Source of the DNA: Chelativorans petroleitrophicus
GTDB lineage: Bacteria; Pseudomonadota; Alphaproteobacteria; Rhizobiales; Rhizobiaceae
DNA: 64,000 nucleotides
Assembly: GCF_025398195.1 (NCBI RefSeq)
Contig: NZ_JAODNV010000014.1
Span: forward strand, 53,031 to 117,030
Direction: 5' to 3'
Shown: piece after piece, positions 53,190 to 63,089 of the stretch
How positions within the stretch are numbered: the stretch's first letter is position 1
Layout of the letters: every line of letters starts with the position of its first letter
The notes under the pieces: model-generated
The model's input: the letters and a program-made list of their open reading frames with translations, nothing else
Told to the model about the DNA's origin: nothing
The model's database searches: none
Program-made: the position numbers and the translations under genes

Positions 53190-54911
53190 ATGTCGCGACA
53201 TCACGAAGCACATGGTTCCCGTCCGGACTCTCAGTTGACCGGCGCCGAGTCGCTGCTGCTTGGGCTGAAGCGCGCAGGCATCGACTATCTTTTCGCCAAT
53301 GCGGGTACCGATTTCCCGCCCATCATCGAGGCCTTTGCCACGCTCGATGTGGATGACGTGCCGACACCCGTGACCGTGCCGCATGAGACGGCGAGCGTGG
53401 CCATGGCTCACGGCTACTATCTGGTGACCGGCCGCCCGCAGGCAATCATGGTGCATGTGAATGTCGGTCTTGCCAATGCCGCAATGGGCGTCATCAACGC
53501 CGCTAGCGACGACGTCCCCGTGGTGGTGATGTCGGGGCGCACGCCAATTACGGAAAGGGGCCGGCGTGGCTCGCGCGTCACCCCGATCCAGTACGGGCAG
53601 GAGATGTACGACCAGTCGTCCATCGTGGCCGACGTGGTGAAGTTCCGCTACGAGATGCGCTATCCCGAGCAGGGCGAAATTCTGGCTGCCCGCGCCGTCT
53701 CATTGGCCATGAGCGAGCCGAGAGGGCCGGTCTATATCAGCCTGCCGCGCGAGGCGCTGATGGAGACCATACCGGCGGAGATCGCCATCGGTGCGCCGGT
53801 GCCGCCGGCAACTGCACCGCACCCCGACCCTGCGGCAATCGAGGAAGCTGCGCGCCTGCTGAGCGCGGCCAGGAGGCCGCTCATCCTCTGCCAGCGGGGC
53901 GATCCTTCCGGTAGCGTGGGCGCGCTGCTTGCGAGCCTTGCGGAGAAATTCGCGATTCCCGTAGTCGAGCCCTATTCCATTCGCAATGTCATGCCTTCGC
54001 ACCATCCCATGCTGCTCGGCTATGACGTGAAGGGACCGCTCGCGGAGGCGGATGTGGTGCTCGTCGTCGATAGCGGAGTGCCATGGATGGAATCGCTCCA
54101 TCGGCCGGCGACGGAAACGACGGTGATCCAGCTCGGCCCCGATCCCCACTTCCGCCGCATGCCCATCCGTGGCCACAAGGCGGATCTTGCGATCGCCTGT
54201 GACACGGCAGTAGGGCTTGCCGCCCTGGCCGAGGCCATGACACCGTCTCCGCACGCGGAGGAGCGCCGCGCTCTCTACCGGCAGGCGAGCGAGCGGCGCA
54301 GGCGCGATGCGGCGGAACTTGCCGCGCAAGGCCGGTCGAGCCCCATGTCGGCGGAATGGATGAGCCGCTGCATCTCAGACATCATGGACGAGCAGGCGAT
54401 CGTCTTCAGCGAGCTCGGCGTGCTTCCGCATATGATGGATTTGAAGGGGCCGAACCGCCTCTTCAACAACCCCCATTCGGGTGGGCTCGGCTGGGCGCTT
54501 CCAGCCGCCCTCGGCGCGCAGCTTGCGGACCGGGAGCGGCTCGTCATCGCCTGCGTGGGCGACGGCTCCTACATCTTCGCCAATCCCGTCGCCTGCCATC
54601 AGATCGCGGAGGCGCTGGAGTTGCCGGTGCTTACAATCATCAAGAACAACCGTATGTGGAATGCTGTGCGCCGCTCGGTCGCCAACAGCTATCCCGATGG
54701 CGCTGCCGTGAAGATGAACCGCATGCCGCTCACCTCGCTGGAGCCATCACCCGATTACACCCAGATCGCCGCGGCAAGCCGAGCCTATGTCGAACGGGTG
54801 GACCATGGCGACGATTTCCCCGCCGCCCTCGAGCGTGCCGTCGAAGTGATCCGCAAGGAGCGGCGTCAGGCGGTGCTGGAGCTGAATATCGCGGTGTCGG
54901 ACAAGTATTGA
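53190..54911 (+). CDS. Thiamine diphosphate-dependent enzyme (benzoylformate decarboxylase/acetolactate synthase family)
   Basis: ThDP enzyme of 573 residues. The N-terminal pyrimidine domain has YLFANAGTDFPPIIEAFA and VTVPHETASVAMAHGYYL, with the catalytic Glu in PHETA. The C-terminal diphosphate domain has VGDGSYIFANPVACHQIAEA through IIKNNRMW, the GDG...NN metal motif. It belongs to the family that decarboxylates or condenses 2-oxo acids. The exact reaction is unknown, and no acetolactate small subunit is nearby. GGAGGAAGG precedes the ATG by a few bases. It diverges from the TAXI gene and probably belongs to the same regulon. Confidence 0.87.
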   Translation: MSRHHEAHGSRPDSQLTGAESLLLGLKRAGIDYLFANAGTDFPPIIEAFATLDVDDVPTPVTVPHETASVAMAHGYYLVTGRPQAIMVHVNVGLANAAMGVINAASDDVPVVVMSGRTPITERGRRGSRVTPIQYGQEMYDQSSIVADVVKFRYEMRYPEQGEILAARAVSLAMSEPRGPVYISLPREALMETIPAEIAIGAPVPPATAPHPDPAAIEEAARLLSAARRPLILCQRGDPSGSVGALLASLAEKFAIPVVEPYSIRNVMPSHHPMLLGYDVKGPLAEADVVLVVDSGVPWMESLHRPATETTVIQLGPDPHFRRMPIRGHKADLAIACDTAVGLAALAEAMTPSPHAEERRALYRQASERRRRDAAELAAQGRSSPMSAEWMSRCISDIMDEQAIVFSELGVLPHMMDLKGPNRLFNNPHSGGLGWALPAALGAQLADRERLVIACVGDGSYIFANPVACHQIAEALELPVLTIIKNNRMWNAVRRSVANSYPDGAAVKMNRMPLTSLEPSPDYTQIAAASRAYVERVDHGDDFPAALERAVEVIRKERRQAVLELNIAVSDKY

Positions 54912-55000
54912 TCTGCAACTGTAGCGCTGCGGCGGAAGGGACAGGTGGATGGCGCTGTGGCGGAAGGTTAAAGAGGCGGGGACATGCCCGGAATGAATCC

Positions 55001-55747
55001 GTGACACTGCAACTGACCGATCTTGCTATCATCTTCGCCTGCCTTGCGGCCGGGGGCATCCTGAAGGGAGCGACGGGCGCGGGCGCGCCTGTGCTTGCCG
55101 TGCCCGCCATGGCGATGATCTTCGACGTGAAGGTTGCCGTGGTCGTGATGCTGATGCCCAACCTGCTCACCAATTTGTGGCAGGGCTGGCACTTCCGGAA
55201 ACATCTCTTGCCAGCGCGGTTCCTGCTCACCTTCGCGCTGGCGGGTGCCGCGGGCGTGGTGGCAGGCACGCTGATCCTCGCCTTCCTGCCGCAGCGGGTC
55301 CTCATGCTTTTCGTCGCGGGCGCGGTCTACATCTATATCGCGCTCCGGCTCGCGCGGCCTGACTGGAAGATCGCCTATCCGCTCGCAAGCCGATTGAGCC
55401 TGCCTGCGGGACTTGCCGCCGGCATGCTGCAGGGTTCCTCCGGCATTTCGGCGCCTGTCTCCATTTCGTTTCTCAACGCCATGCGATTGGAGCGCCCGAC
55501 CTTTATCGGCACCATCTCCCTCTTCTTCGTCACGATCACGGCGCTGCAGATAGTGAGCCTCGTCTATTTCGGTCTCTTTTCCGGGCAGAGCGCGCTTGTG
55601 AGCCTCGCCGCCGTTCTCCCGATCCTCGCCTTCATGCCGGTGGGTGCGGCGCTCGCGCGGCGGCTTTCGAAGGAAAGCTTCGACCGCGCGATACTGATTC
55701 TACTTGCGCTGCTGGCAACGAAGCTCGTCTATGACGCGCTTGCCTGA
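55001..55747 (+). CDS. TSUP family membrane transporter (sulfite exporter TauE/SafE-like)
   Basis: Membrane protein of 248 residues with about eight hydrophobic helices. The first is DLAIIFACLAAGGILKGATG, including the GxxKGxTGAGxP motif of the family, and GMLQGSSGISAPVSISFLNA is the second repeat of it. Family members export organosulfur compounds or organic acids such as sulfoacetate. GTG 55001 is the only well placed start; no ATG lies in frame near the first helix. It follows the ThDP enzyme by about 90 bases and overlaps the convergent metE by 19 bases at its end. Confidence 0.85.
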   Translation: MTLQLTDLAIIFACLAAGGILKGATGAGAPVLAVPAMAMIFDVKVAVVVMLMPNLLTNLWQGWHFRKHLLPARFLLTFALAGAAGVVAGTLILAFLPQRVLMLFVAGAVYIYIALRLARPDWKIAYPLASRLSLPAGLAAGMLQGSSGISAPVSISFLNAMRLERPTFIGTISLFFVTITALQIVSLVYFGLFSGQSALVSLAAVLPILAFMPVGAALARRLSKESFDRAILILLALLATKLVYDALA

Positions 55748-58053
55748 ACTTCCTCGCGCAACTTGCGGGCGGCAAAGACCATGTTGGCGAGGCTGGAGCG
55801 CACCTCCTCCCACGCCCGCGTCTTCAGACCGCAATCCGGGTTGACCCATATCTGCCGCCGATCGAGGCCGTCCTTCGCCTTGCGGAGCAGCGCCGCCATC
55901 TCATCAAGGGGCGGCACACGCGGCGAATGGATGTCGAAGACACCTGGGCCAATGTCGTTCGGATAGCGGAAGACGCGGAAGGCCTTGAGAAGCTCCATCC
56001 GGGAGCGCGAGGTCTCGATGGAGATGACATCGGCATCCATGGAGGCGATGGCATCGATGATGTCGTTGAATTCGCCGTAGCACATGTGGGTGTGGATCTG
56101 CGTCTCCGGCTTCACGCCGCTGGATGCGAGGCGGAAGCACTCCACGGCCCAATCGAGATAGGCCGACCGGTCCGCCTGCCGCAGCGGCAGGCCTTCACGA
56201 AGCGCAGGCTCGTCGATCTGGATCACGGCAATGCCGGCAGCCTCCAGATCCGCCACCTCGTCCCGCAGCGCCAGGGCAATCTGCCGGCACACCGTTTCGC
56301 GCGGAACGTCATCCCTCGGGAAAGACCATTGCAGCATGGTGACGGGCCCGGTGAGCATGCCCTTCACCGGCTTGTCGGTGAGTGACTGGGCAAAGCGCGC
56401 CCAACCCACCGTCATCGGGCGCGGACGCGACACATCCCCGTAGATGATCGGCGGACGCACGCAGCGCGAGCCATAGCTCTGCACCCAGCTCTGCCGGGTG
56501 ACGGCGAAGCCCGAAAGCTGCTCGCCGAAATACTGCACCATGTCGTTGCGCTCGAATTCGCCATGGACGAGCACGTCAAGCCCGATCTCTTCCTGAAACC
56601 GGATCGCTTTTTCCGTCTCCCTCTTCAGGAACGCGTCGTAATCGACGTAGCTCATCTCGCCCCTCAAGTGGGCGGCGCGTGCCTTGCGCACCTCGGCCGT
56701 CTGGGGGAAGGAGCCGATCGTCGTGGTGGGGAAAAGAGGCAGCTTCAGCCTCTCCCGCTGGCAGGCCCTTCGCTCTGAAAAGGGAACGGAGCGGCGGGCC
56801 ATCTCCGGCGTCACGCCGGCGAGCCGCCCCTCGACCAATGGATCGTGCACGCGCGGCGAGGAGGCGCGCGAAGCGAGCGCTCGTGAGGCGGCGTCGATCA
56901 GGGACTGCACCGCCTCTCGGCCTGAGGTCAGGCCATGGGAGAGCGCTACCAGCTCCTCCACCTTCTGCACGGCAAAGGCGAGCCAGCTCTTGAGCTCCGG
57001 ATCGAGCGAGGTCTCAAGCGCGAGATCGAAGGGCACGTGCAGCAGCGAGCAGGAAGGCGCAAGCTCGACACGGCCGGGCCTCGAGGCGATCACCGGCGTG
57101 AGCCGGTCGAGAAGGGCGGCAAGATCGGCGCGCCAAACATTGCGGCCATCCACCACGCCGAGCGACACCACGCAATTCTCCGGCAGAAGGGAAAGCGCAG
57201 GCTCGAGCTGCTCCGGCTCCCGCACAAGATCGAGATGCAGGCCCGCGACCGGAAGCACGGCAGCCGCAGGTAGATTGTCTCCAAGCGCTCCGAAATAGGT
57301 GGCGAGCATCAGCTTCGGCCCGCCTGCGGCGGCAAGCGCCTCATAGGCAAAGGCATAGGCCCGCTTTTCATCTTGGGAGAGATCCAGAACGAGACAGGGT
57401 TCGTCGATCTGCACCCAAGCCGCGCCAGCCTCGGCCAGCCGGCGAAGAAGCTCGGCATAGACCGGTACAAGGCGAGGCAAGAGCGCCAGCGGATCGCCGC
57501 CATCAGTGCGCTTGCCGAGCTTAAGAAAAGAGACGGGACCAACAAGCATCGGGCGCGTGTGAATTCCGAGCGCCTTCGCCTCGTTGAACTCATCGAGCGG
57601 CTTGGTCGAGACGAGCCGGAATTCCTGATCTGGCGAGAATTCCGGCACCAAGTAGTGGTAGTTCGTATCGAACCACTTGGTCATCTCCAGCGCGGGCACG
57701 CCTTCGCCTTCGGCATGGCAGCAGCCCGCGGGCCTGCCCTGGCTGCCGCGTGCCATGGAGAAATAGGTGTCAAGTGAGACAGCGGCCCCATCCCATCCGT
57801 ATCGCTGCGGGATCGCTCCCACCATCACGGCCGTGTCAAGCACATGATCGTAGAGCGAAAAATCGTTGGAAGGGATGACGGTCACGCCCATGGCCTTCTG
57901 GATGAGCCAATGCTCTTCGCGCAGCCTGGCAGCGGCGGAAAGAAGCTCGGCCTGTGAAATCCTACCGGCCCAGTAGGCTTCGAGCGCGAATTTCAACTCG
58001 CGGCGGCGGCCGATGCGCGGCACGCCGAGTGTGGCGACGGGAATTTGCGACAT
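55729..58053 (-). CDS. metE: Cobalamin-independent methionine synthase
   Basis: MetE transfers the methyl group of 5-methyltetrahydropteroyl-triglutamate to homocysteine. The 774-residue protein has the full two-barrel length. It starts MSQIPVATLGVPRIGRRREL and ends with the catalytic barrel: LFPTTTIGSFPQTAEVRKAR, HGEFERNDMVQYFGEQLSGF, IQIDEPALREGLPL, QIHTHMCYGEFND (zinc His and Cys) and VNPDCGLKTRAWEE (zinc Cys). A cobalamin riboswitch (58155-58340) precedes it, so expression should fall when B12 is available for MetH. Its 3' end overlaps the convergent TSUP gene. Confidence 0.95.
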   Translation of the reverse strand: MSQIPVATLGVPRIGRRRELKFALEAYWAGRISQAELLSAAARLREEHWLIQKAMGVTVIPSNDFSLYDHVLDTAVMVGAIPQRYGWDGAAVSLDTYFSMARGSQGRPAGCCHAEGEGVPALEMTKWFDTNYHYLVPEFSPDQEFRLVSTKPLDEFNEAKALGIHTRPMLVGPVSFLKLGKRTDGGDPLALLPRLVPVYAELLRRLAEAGAAWVQIDEPCLVLDLSQDEKRAYAFAYEALAAAGGPKLMLATYFGALGDNLPAAAVLPVAGLHLDLVREPEQLEPALSLLPENCVVSLGVVDGRNVWRADLAALLDRLTPVIASRPGRVELAPSCSLLHVPFDLALETSLDPELKSWLAFAVQKVEELVALSHGLTSGREAVQSLIDAASRALASRASSPRVHDPLVEGRLAGVTPEMARRSVPFSERRACQRERLKLPLFPTTTIGSFPQTAEVRKARAAHLRGEMSYVDYDAFLKRETEKAIRFQEEIGLDVLVHGEFERNDMVQYFGEQLSGFAVTRQSWVQSYGSRCVRPPIIYGDVSRPRPMTVGWARFAQSLTDKPVKGMLTGPVTMLQWSFPRDDVPRETVCRQIALALRDEVADLEAAGIAVIQIDEPALREGLPLRQADRSAYLDWAVECFRLASSGVKPETQIHTHMCYGEFNDIIDAIASMDADVISIETSRSRMELLKAFRVFRYPNDIGPGVFDIHSPRVPPLDEMAALLRKAKDGLDRRQIWVNPDCGLKTRAWEEVRSSLANMVFAARKLREEVQASAS

Positions 58054-58154
58054 GGTTTCTCCCCTTCAAAGACAAGGGGCATGGGCGCACGGACGCCTGC
58101 AAAGCGGCTCACGCTTCGCAGCGGCCACCGGGACACCCCGCCCGTGGACGGTTC

Positions 58155-58340
58155 ATTCGCCGTGGCAGGTCTCCTGGCTCGCGGCTCCTGCGCCCTCTTC
58201 GCCTTCCCGGTTTCCCAGTGGCATCTCGAAGCAGGGCTCGCCGCCTACAGTTGCGGGGGCAGCTTCGGCCTTGCCCGCCAATGCGGGCGCACCGAATTCC
58301 CTCTTGGCTCCGGCACGCCGGAGCACCACGACAGGGAAAG
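58155..58340 (-). ncRNA. Cobalamin riboswitch upstream of metE
   Basis: Read on the minus strand the leader has the elements of the AdoCbl riboswitch in order: AAGAGGGAATTCGGTG, CTGCCCCCGCAACTGTAGGC, GATGCCACTGGG, GAAGGCG, and the B12-box stretch GAGCCAGGAGACCTGCC (complement of 58163-58180). It lies about 100-290 bases before the metE start. A downstream segment, CCGGGACACCCCGCCCGTGG on the plus strand at 58138-58157, is shared with the nrdA leader and may be the expression platform. Confidence 0.92.
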
Positions 58341-58577
58341 GTTCCTTCAAAGGCCGGAGCAAGTCAAGAAAGATATAAAGAAATGTTTATGTCTTTAAGT
58401 TATATTGCCGGAACGCCGAATTTCGGGCGGGTGCGCGGAAGAGGCCGCGCCATCCTCCGCTCGGGCCGTGGGGAGAACCGGTACAATCTTTGACGTCGAA
58501 CGTCTCCCTCACCGTCTCGGGCCTTGACCGGAGTCGCCGCGACAACGGCAGGGAAAGCCGTCTGAAACCAAGCAGTT

Positions 58578-58693
58578 GCTCTCCCCCTGCGCAAGCGGGG
58601 GAGAGCACCCACGGCTTGCCATGGGCGCCATCGGTGATTGCTCTCCCCTGCGCAAGCGGGGGAGAGTGATTTGCGAAGCAAACCGGAGCGGGG
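58578..58693. repeat. Tandem hairpins and REP-like unit between metE leader and nrdB
   Basis: Two copies of the hairpin CTCTCCCC(C)TGCGCAAGCGGGGGAGAG (58578-58606 and 58640-58666) lie 40 bases apart, followed by TTTGCGAAGCAAA...CCGGAGCGGGGA (58669-58693), the same dispersed design as 42034-42067 and 60053-60089. They are downstream of nrdB on the minus strand and could also end its transcript. The rest of 58384-58709 shows no gene. Confidence 0.65.
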
Positions 58694-58709
58694 ATCAACA
58701 AAACACGGC

Positions 58710-59822
58710 TCAATCCCAACTCAACGCGCCGCCGCTCTGATATTCAATCACCCGCGTCTCAAAGAAGTTCTTCTCCTTCTTGAGGTCCATGGCCTCGGAC
58801 ATCCAGGGGAACGGATTTTCCGTCTCGGGGAAGATCGGTTCGAGACCGAGCTGCGAGCACCGACGATTGGCGATGAAGTGCATGTACTGCTCGCAGAGGC
58901 CCGCATTGAGCCCCAGCAGCCCGCGCGGCATCGTGTCCCGCCCGTAGGCGACTTCCAGCTCCGTGGCTTCCCTCAGCATCTGCCGGACCTCCTCCTGAAA
59001 CTCCCTGGTCCACAGGTGCGGGTTCTCGTGCTTGATCTGGTTGATCACGTCGATGCCGAAATTGAGATGGAGGCTCTCGTCGCGGAGGATGTACTGGTAC
59101 TGCTCGGCAATGCCGACCATGCGATTGCGCCGCCCGAGCGAAAGGATCTGCGCAAAGCCGGTGTAGAACCACATTCCCTCGAATACCACGTAGAAAGCTA
59201 CCAGATCGCGCAGGAAGGCCTGGTCTGCTTCCGGTGTGCCGGTGCGGAAATTCGGATCGTCCAGATGGCGCGTGTATTCCAGCGCCCACGCCGCCTTGTC
59301 GGTGATGGAGGGCACTTCGCGATACATGTTGAACAGTTCGCCCTCGTCGAGCCCGAGGCTTTCGACGATGTACTGGAAGGTGTGGGTGTGCACCGCCTCC
59401 TCAAAGGCCTGGCGCAGAAGATACTGCCGGCATTCGGGATTGGTGAGATGGCGATAGATGGCAAGCACGATGTTGTTGGCCACCAGCGACTCGGAGGCAG
59501 CGAAAAAGCCGAGATTGCGCTTGACCATGCGCCGCTCGTCCTCCGTCAGGCCGTCCCTTGACTTCCAGAGCGCGATGTCCGCCTGCATGGAGACTTCCGT
59601 CGGCATCCAGTGATTGTTGCAGGCGGCAAGATACTTTTCCCATGCCCAACGGTACTTGAGCGGCAGAAGCTGGTTCACGTCGGCGCGCGCGTTGATCATG
59701 CGCTTGTCGTCCACGGATACGCGCGCCGCGCCCCGGTCGATGGCGCCAAGGCCGGTCGCGTCAGCTTCGCCCGCGGGGGCTGATTGGGAAGGATTGGTGC
59801 TGAACTCGTTCCAGTTGAGCAT
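58710..59822 (-). CDS. nrdB: Ribonucleotide reductase small subunit, class Ic-like (radical Tyr replaced by Phe)
   Basis: NrdB carries the metal cofactor that starts the radical reaction for making deoxynucleotides. The 370-residue protein has metal ligands in [12 protein letters not shown] (Glu111), [15 protein letters not shown] (Glu142, His145), [11 protein letters not shown] and [14 protein letters not shown]. Where Tyr stands in E. coli (E-x2-H-x3-Y) this protein has Phe149, and where E. coli has Asp84 it has Glu111. Both changes and the surrounding wording match the chlamydial R2c group, whose cofactor is Mn/Fe without a tyrosyl radical. It ends [14 protein letters not shown]. nrdA lies 290 bases upstream, separated by REP-like repeats. 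Confidence 0.93.
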   Translation of the reverse strand: MLNWNEFSTNPSQSAPAGEADATGLGAIDRGAARVSVDDKRMINARADVNQLLPLKYRWAWEKYLAACNNHWMPTEVSMQADIALWKSRDGLTEDERRMVKRNLGFFAASESLVANNIVLAIYRHLTNPECRQYLLRQAFEEAVHTHTFQYIVESLGLDEGELFNMYREVPSITDKAAWALEYTRHLDDPNFRTGTPEADQAFLRDLVAFYVVFEGMWFYTGFAQILSLGRRNRMVGIAEQYQYILRDESLHLNFGIDVINQIKHENPHLWTREFQEEVRQMLREATELEVAYGRDTMPRGLLGLNAGLCEQYMHFIANRRCSQLGLEPIFPETENPFPWMSEAMDLKKEKNFFETRVIEYQSGGALSWD

Positions 59823-59893
59823 TATGTTTCTCCGGAGTTTTTCTCAATGTCGGCGCTGCGGGCGACTGGTCCGCCCCTGCGGATTGGGCTGTC

Positions 59894-60089
59894 GCCCCCA
59901 CTCCGGCTCGCTGCGCTCGCCACCTCTCGCCCGCAATGTGCGGGAGAGGAAGGGTCCTCTTCACAGCGGCCGGCGCTTCCTCGCCCCACGAAACGGAGGG
60001 GTAGAGGAGCGCAAAACGCGGTAGCCGGGTTTCCTCTTCCCCCGTCGATCGGGAGAGAGGTGGTTTGCGAAGCAACCGGAGTGGGGGCG
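59894..60089. repeat. REP-like repeats between nrdA and nrdB
   Basis: An inverted copy (CCCCCACTCCGGCTCGCTGC then GCCACCTCTC, 59894-59930) and a direct copy (GAGAGAGGTGGTTTGCGAAG then CAACCGGAGTGGGGG, 60053-60089) face each other across the 290-base gap. They are related to 42034-42067. No gene is seen in the gap. The pair may form a long RNA hairpin in the nrdA-nrdB transcript. Confidence 0.6.
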
Positions 60090-60112
60090 AGTTGATGCGG
60101 GAGCGGCGCTCT

Positions 60113-62971
60113 TTACTGGCACGCCTCGCAGTTGGGATCGTCGATGGCGCAGGCCTGAACGTGCGCGCCGTTCAGGGCCGGCGGTGGTGACACGGCCACG
60201 GCATTGAGCTTCCCGTCCGAACGCTTGAGCGTCGATTTCTCCACATGGGTGGCGGAGCGGGAGCGCAGGTAGTAGGTGGTCTTCAGCCCCCTCCTCCAGG
60301 CAAGCCGGTAGAGTTCATCAAGTTTCCTCCCGGATGGGTTGGCGATATAGAGGTTGAGCGACTGCGCTTGGTCGATCCACTTCTGCCGGCGCGAGGCTGC
60401 GTCGATCAACCAGGAGGGGTCGATCTCGAAAGCCGTGGCGTATAGCGCCTTCAGGTCATCGGGCACGCGGTCGATCTGGCCAAGCGAACCGTCGTAGTAC
60501 TTGAGATCGGAGACCATCACCTCGTCCCACAGTCCGCGAGCCTTGAGGTCGCGCACGAGGGCTGCATTCACGACGGTGAAATCCCCGGACATGTTCGACT
60601 TGACGAACAGGTTCTGGTAGGCGGGCTCGATCGACTGCGAGACGCCGCAGATATTGGAGATCGTCGCCGTTGGCGCAATGGCCAGGCAGTTGGAATTGCG
60701 CATACCGTGTTCGACCACGCGGGCGCGCAGCGCCTCCCAGTCCAGCGTCGTGCTGCGGTCCATGCCCTCGAAGCCGCGCGCCTCGTCCACGAAGGCGTTG
60801 GAATCGATCGGCAGCACACCCTTCGACCACAGCGAGCCGGGAAAGCTCTGGTAGGCGCCGCGCTCGCGCGCAAGCTCCACCGACGCGGAAATCGCGAAAT
60901 AGGAGATTGCCTCCATGCTGCGGTCGGCAAATTCCACCGCCGCCTCCGAGGCATAGGGGATGCGCTGGATATGGAGCGCGTCCTGGAAGCCCATGAGGCC
61001 GAGACCCACAGGCCGGTGGCGCAGGTTTGAGCGGCGTGCTTCGGGGATCGTGTAGAAATTGATGTCAATGACGTTGTCGAGCATGCGCATGGCCGTGGTC
61101 ACCGTGCGCTCCAGCTTCTGAAGATCGAGCCCCTTCTCGCTCACATGCGCGGCGAGGTTGACGGAGCCGAGGTTGCAGACTGCAACCTCATCCCTTGAGG
61201 TGTTCAGGGTAATCTCGGTGCAGAGGTTGGAGGAGTGCACCACACCCGCATGCCGCTGCGGCGAGCGCAGGTTGCAGGGATCCTTGAACGTGATCCAGGG
61301 GTGGCCCGTCTCGAACAGCATGGTGAGCATGCGCCGCCACAGGTCCACCGCCCTCACCGTTTTGAAGACACGGATTTCGCCGCGCGCCGCCTTCGCCTCG
61401 TAGGCCTCGTAGGCCTCGCGGAAGGCCGGGCCATAGAGATCGTGCAGATCAGGCACCTCATCCGGCGAGAACAGGGTCCACTCCCCGTCTGCCTCCACCC
61501 GCTCCATGAAGAGATCCGGCACCCAGTTGGCCGTATTCATGTCATGGGTGCGGCGGCGGTCGTCGCCCGTGTTCTTCCTGAGGTCGAGAAACTCCTCGAT
61601 GTCGATGTGCCAGGTTTCCAGATACGCGCACACGGCCCCCTTGCGCTTGCCCCCCTGGTTGACGGCGATGGCGGTATCGTTCGCGACTTTCAGGAAAGGG
61701 ACGACACCCTGGCTCTTGCCGTTGGTGCCCTTGATGCGCGCGCCGAGGCCGCGCACCGGCGTCCAGTCGTTGCCGAGCCCGCCCGAGTACTTCGCCAGAA
61801 GCGCATTGTCCTTGATGGCCTTGAAGATGCCGTCGAGATCGTCGGAGACGGTCGTCAAGAAGCAGGAGGAAAGCTGCGGCCGCAGGGTGCCCGCGTTGAA
61901 CAGCGTGGGCGTTGAGCACATGAAATCAAAGGAGGAGAGGAGGTCGTAAAACTCGATCGCCCTCGCCTCGCGATCGATCTCCCGCAGCGCCAACCCCATC
62001 GCCACGCGCATGAAGAAGGCCTGCGGCAGCTCGTAGCGGACATCGTCCCTGTGCAGGAAGTAGCGGTCGTAGAGCGTCTGTAGCCCGAGATACTGGAACT
62101 GAAGGTCGCGCTCCGGCTTCAGCGCCGCGCCCAATTTCCTGAGGTCGAAGCGGCCCAGCTCGGGGTCGATCATCTCCGCCTCGATGCCGGCCTTGATGAA
62201 GGATTCGAAATAGGCCGGGTAACGCTCAACCATTTCCTCCTGCGTGGCCTGCGCGGGCCGGCCTTCCACGAAGGTCAGGGCCTCGCGGCGGAGTTTGTCG
62301 AGAAGCAGCCGCGCGCTTACGAAGGAATAGTTCGGCTCGGTCTCCACAAGCGCGCGTGCCGCGAGGATCGGCGCCAGGGACAGTTCATCCAGCGTAATGC
62401 CGTCATAGAGGTTGCGCCGCGCATCGTTGAGGATCGCCTCGGCAGAGACTCCATCAAGCCCTTCGCAGGCCTCCGCCACGATGCGCGAAAGCCGCGCCTC
62501 GTCGAGCGGCGCCCTCGTCCCGTCCTCCAGCGTCACCTGAAGTGCCGGCTGCGCAGGTTCGCCCGCCCGGCTCGCCTCCCGCTCGCGCGCCCTCTCCTCG
62601 CGGTAGAGCACATAGGCGCGGGCCACTTTGTGATGCCCGCCGCGCATCAAGGCGAGCTCGACCTGATCCTGGATCTCCTCGATGTGGAAAGCGCGGCCCG
62701 CCTCGCCCCGACGGGTCAGAGCCGAGACCACCTGCGCCGTCAGTTCCTCCACCGTGTCGTGGACGCGGCGCGAACCGGCGGCAGCCGTCCCCTCGACGGC
62801 CAGAAACGCCTTCGTCAGCGCCACCGCGATCTTGGCCGGGTCGAAAGGCGTGACCGCTGCGTTGCGGCGGATGACGCGCCAAACGGGCTGCGCCCGCTCC
62901 CTCATATGCTCCGGTGGATGGACAGGAACGTTCTCCGTTCCGTTGGAAATTCGTAAGGCAGTCGCCGACAT
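60113..62971 (-). CDS. nrdA: Ribonucleotide reductase large subunit with two ATP-cone domains
   Basis: NrdA reduces ribonucleoside diphosphates. The 952-residue protein is longer than E. coli NrdA (about 760) because of two N-terminal ATP cones: VIRRNAAVTPFDPAKIAVAL (first) and VTLEDGTRAPLDEARLSRIV (second). Catalytic features follow: TLRPQLSSCFLTTVSDD (redox Cys), SSNLCTEITLNTSRDEVAVC with the N-x-C-x-E motif and second Cys, and a C-terminal CAIDDPNCEACQ with the shuttle Cys pair. ATG 62971 is chosen because the longer frame to 63082 lies in the riboswitch leader. Extra ATP cones fit the class Ic small subunit encoded downstream. A cobalamin riboswitch precedes it, implying a B12-dependent NrdJ elsewhere. 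Confidence 0.94.
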   Translation of the reverse strand: MSATALRISNGTENVPVHPPEHMRERAQPVWRVIRRNAAVTPFDPAKIAVALTKAFLAVEGTAAAGSRRVHDTVEELTAQVVSALTRRGEAGRAFHIEEIQDQVELALMRGGHHKVARAYVLYREERAREREASRAGEPAQPALQVTLEDGTRAPLDEARLSRIVAEACEGLDGVSAEAILNDARRNLYDGITLDELSLAPILAARALVETEPNYSFVSARLLLDKLRREALTFVEGRPAQATQEEMVERYPAYFESFIKAGIEAEMIDPELGRFDLRKLGAALKPERDLQFQYLGLQTLYDRYFLHRDDVRYELPQAFFMRVAMGLALREIDREARAIEFYDLLSSFDFMCSTPTLFNAGTLRPQLSSCFLTTVSDDLDGIFKAIKDNALLAKYSGGLGNDWTPVRGLGARIKGTNGKSQGVVPFLKVANDTAIAVNQGGKRKGAVCAYLETWHIDIEEFLDLRKNTGDDRRRTHDMNTANWVPDLFMERVEADGEWTLFSPDEVPDLHDLYGPAFREAYEAYEAKAARGEIRVFKTVRAVDLWRRMLTMLFETGHPWITFKDPCNLRSPQRHAGVVHSSNLCTEITLNTSRDEVAVCNLGSVNLAAHVSEKGLDLQKLERTVTTAMRMLDNVIDINFYTIPEARRSNLRHRPVGLGLMGFQDALHIQRIPYASEAAVEFADRSMEAISYFAISASVELARERGAYQSFPGSLWSKGVLPIDSNAFVDEARGFEGMDRSTTLDWEALRARVVEHGMRNSNCLAIAPTATISNICGVSQSIEPAYQNLFVKSNMSGDFTVVNAALVRDLKARGLWDEVMVSDLKYYDGSLGQIDRVPDDLKALYATAFEIDPSWLIDAASRRQKWIDQAQSLNLYIANPSGRKLDELYRLAWRRGLKTTYYLRSRSATHVEKSTLKRSDGKLNAVAVSPPPALNGAHVQACAIDDPNCEACQ

Positions 62972-63089
62972 CAAAAACCCCCGTGGTGAAAGCTCAGCGG
63001 GGCATTTCGACAGATGCGGGCAAGACACAGCAGGCAGCCGTGACGAGCGCACCGCCGGGACACCCCGCCCGTGGACGTTCAAAGCGCGA

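Noticed and set aside
62972..63082. N-terminal extension of nrdA to an in-frame start at 63082
   Set aside because: It would translate the leader region next to the cobalamin riboswitch. The ATG at 62971 is preceded by a G-rich site and fits the protein family.
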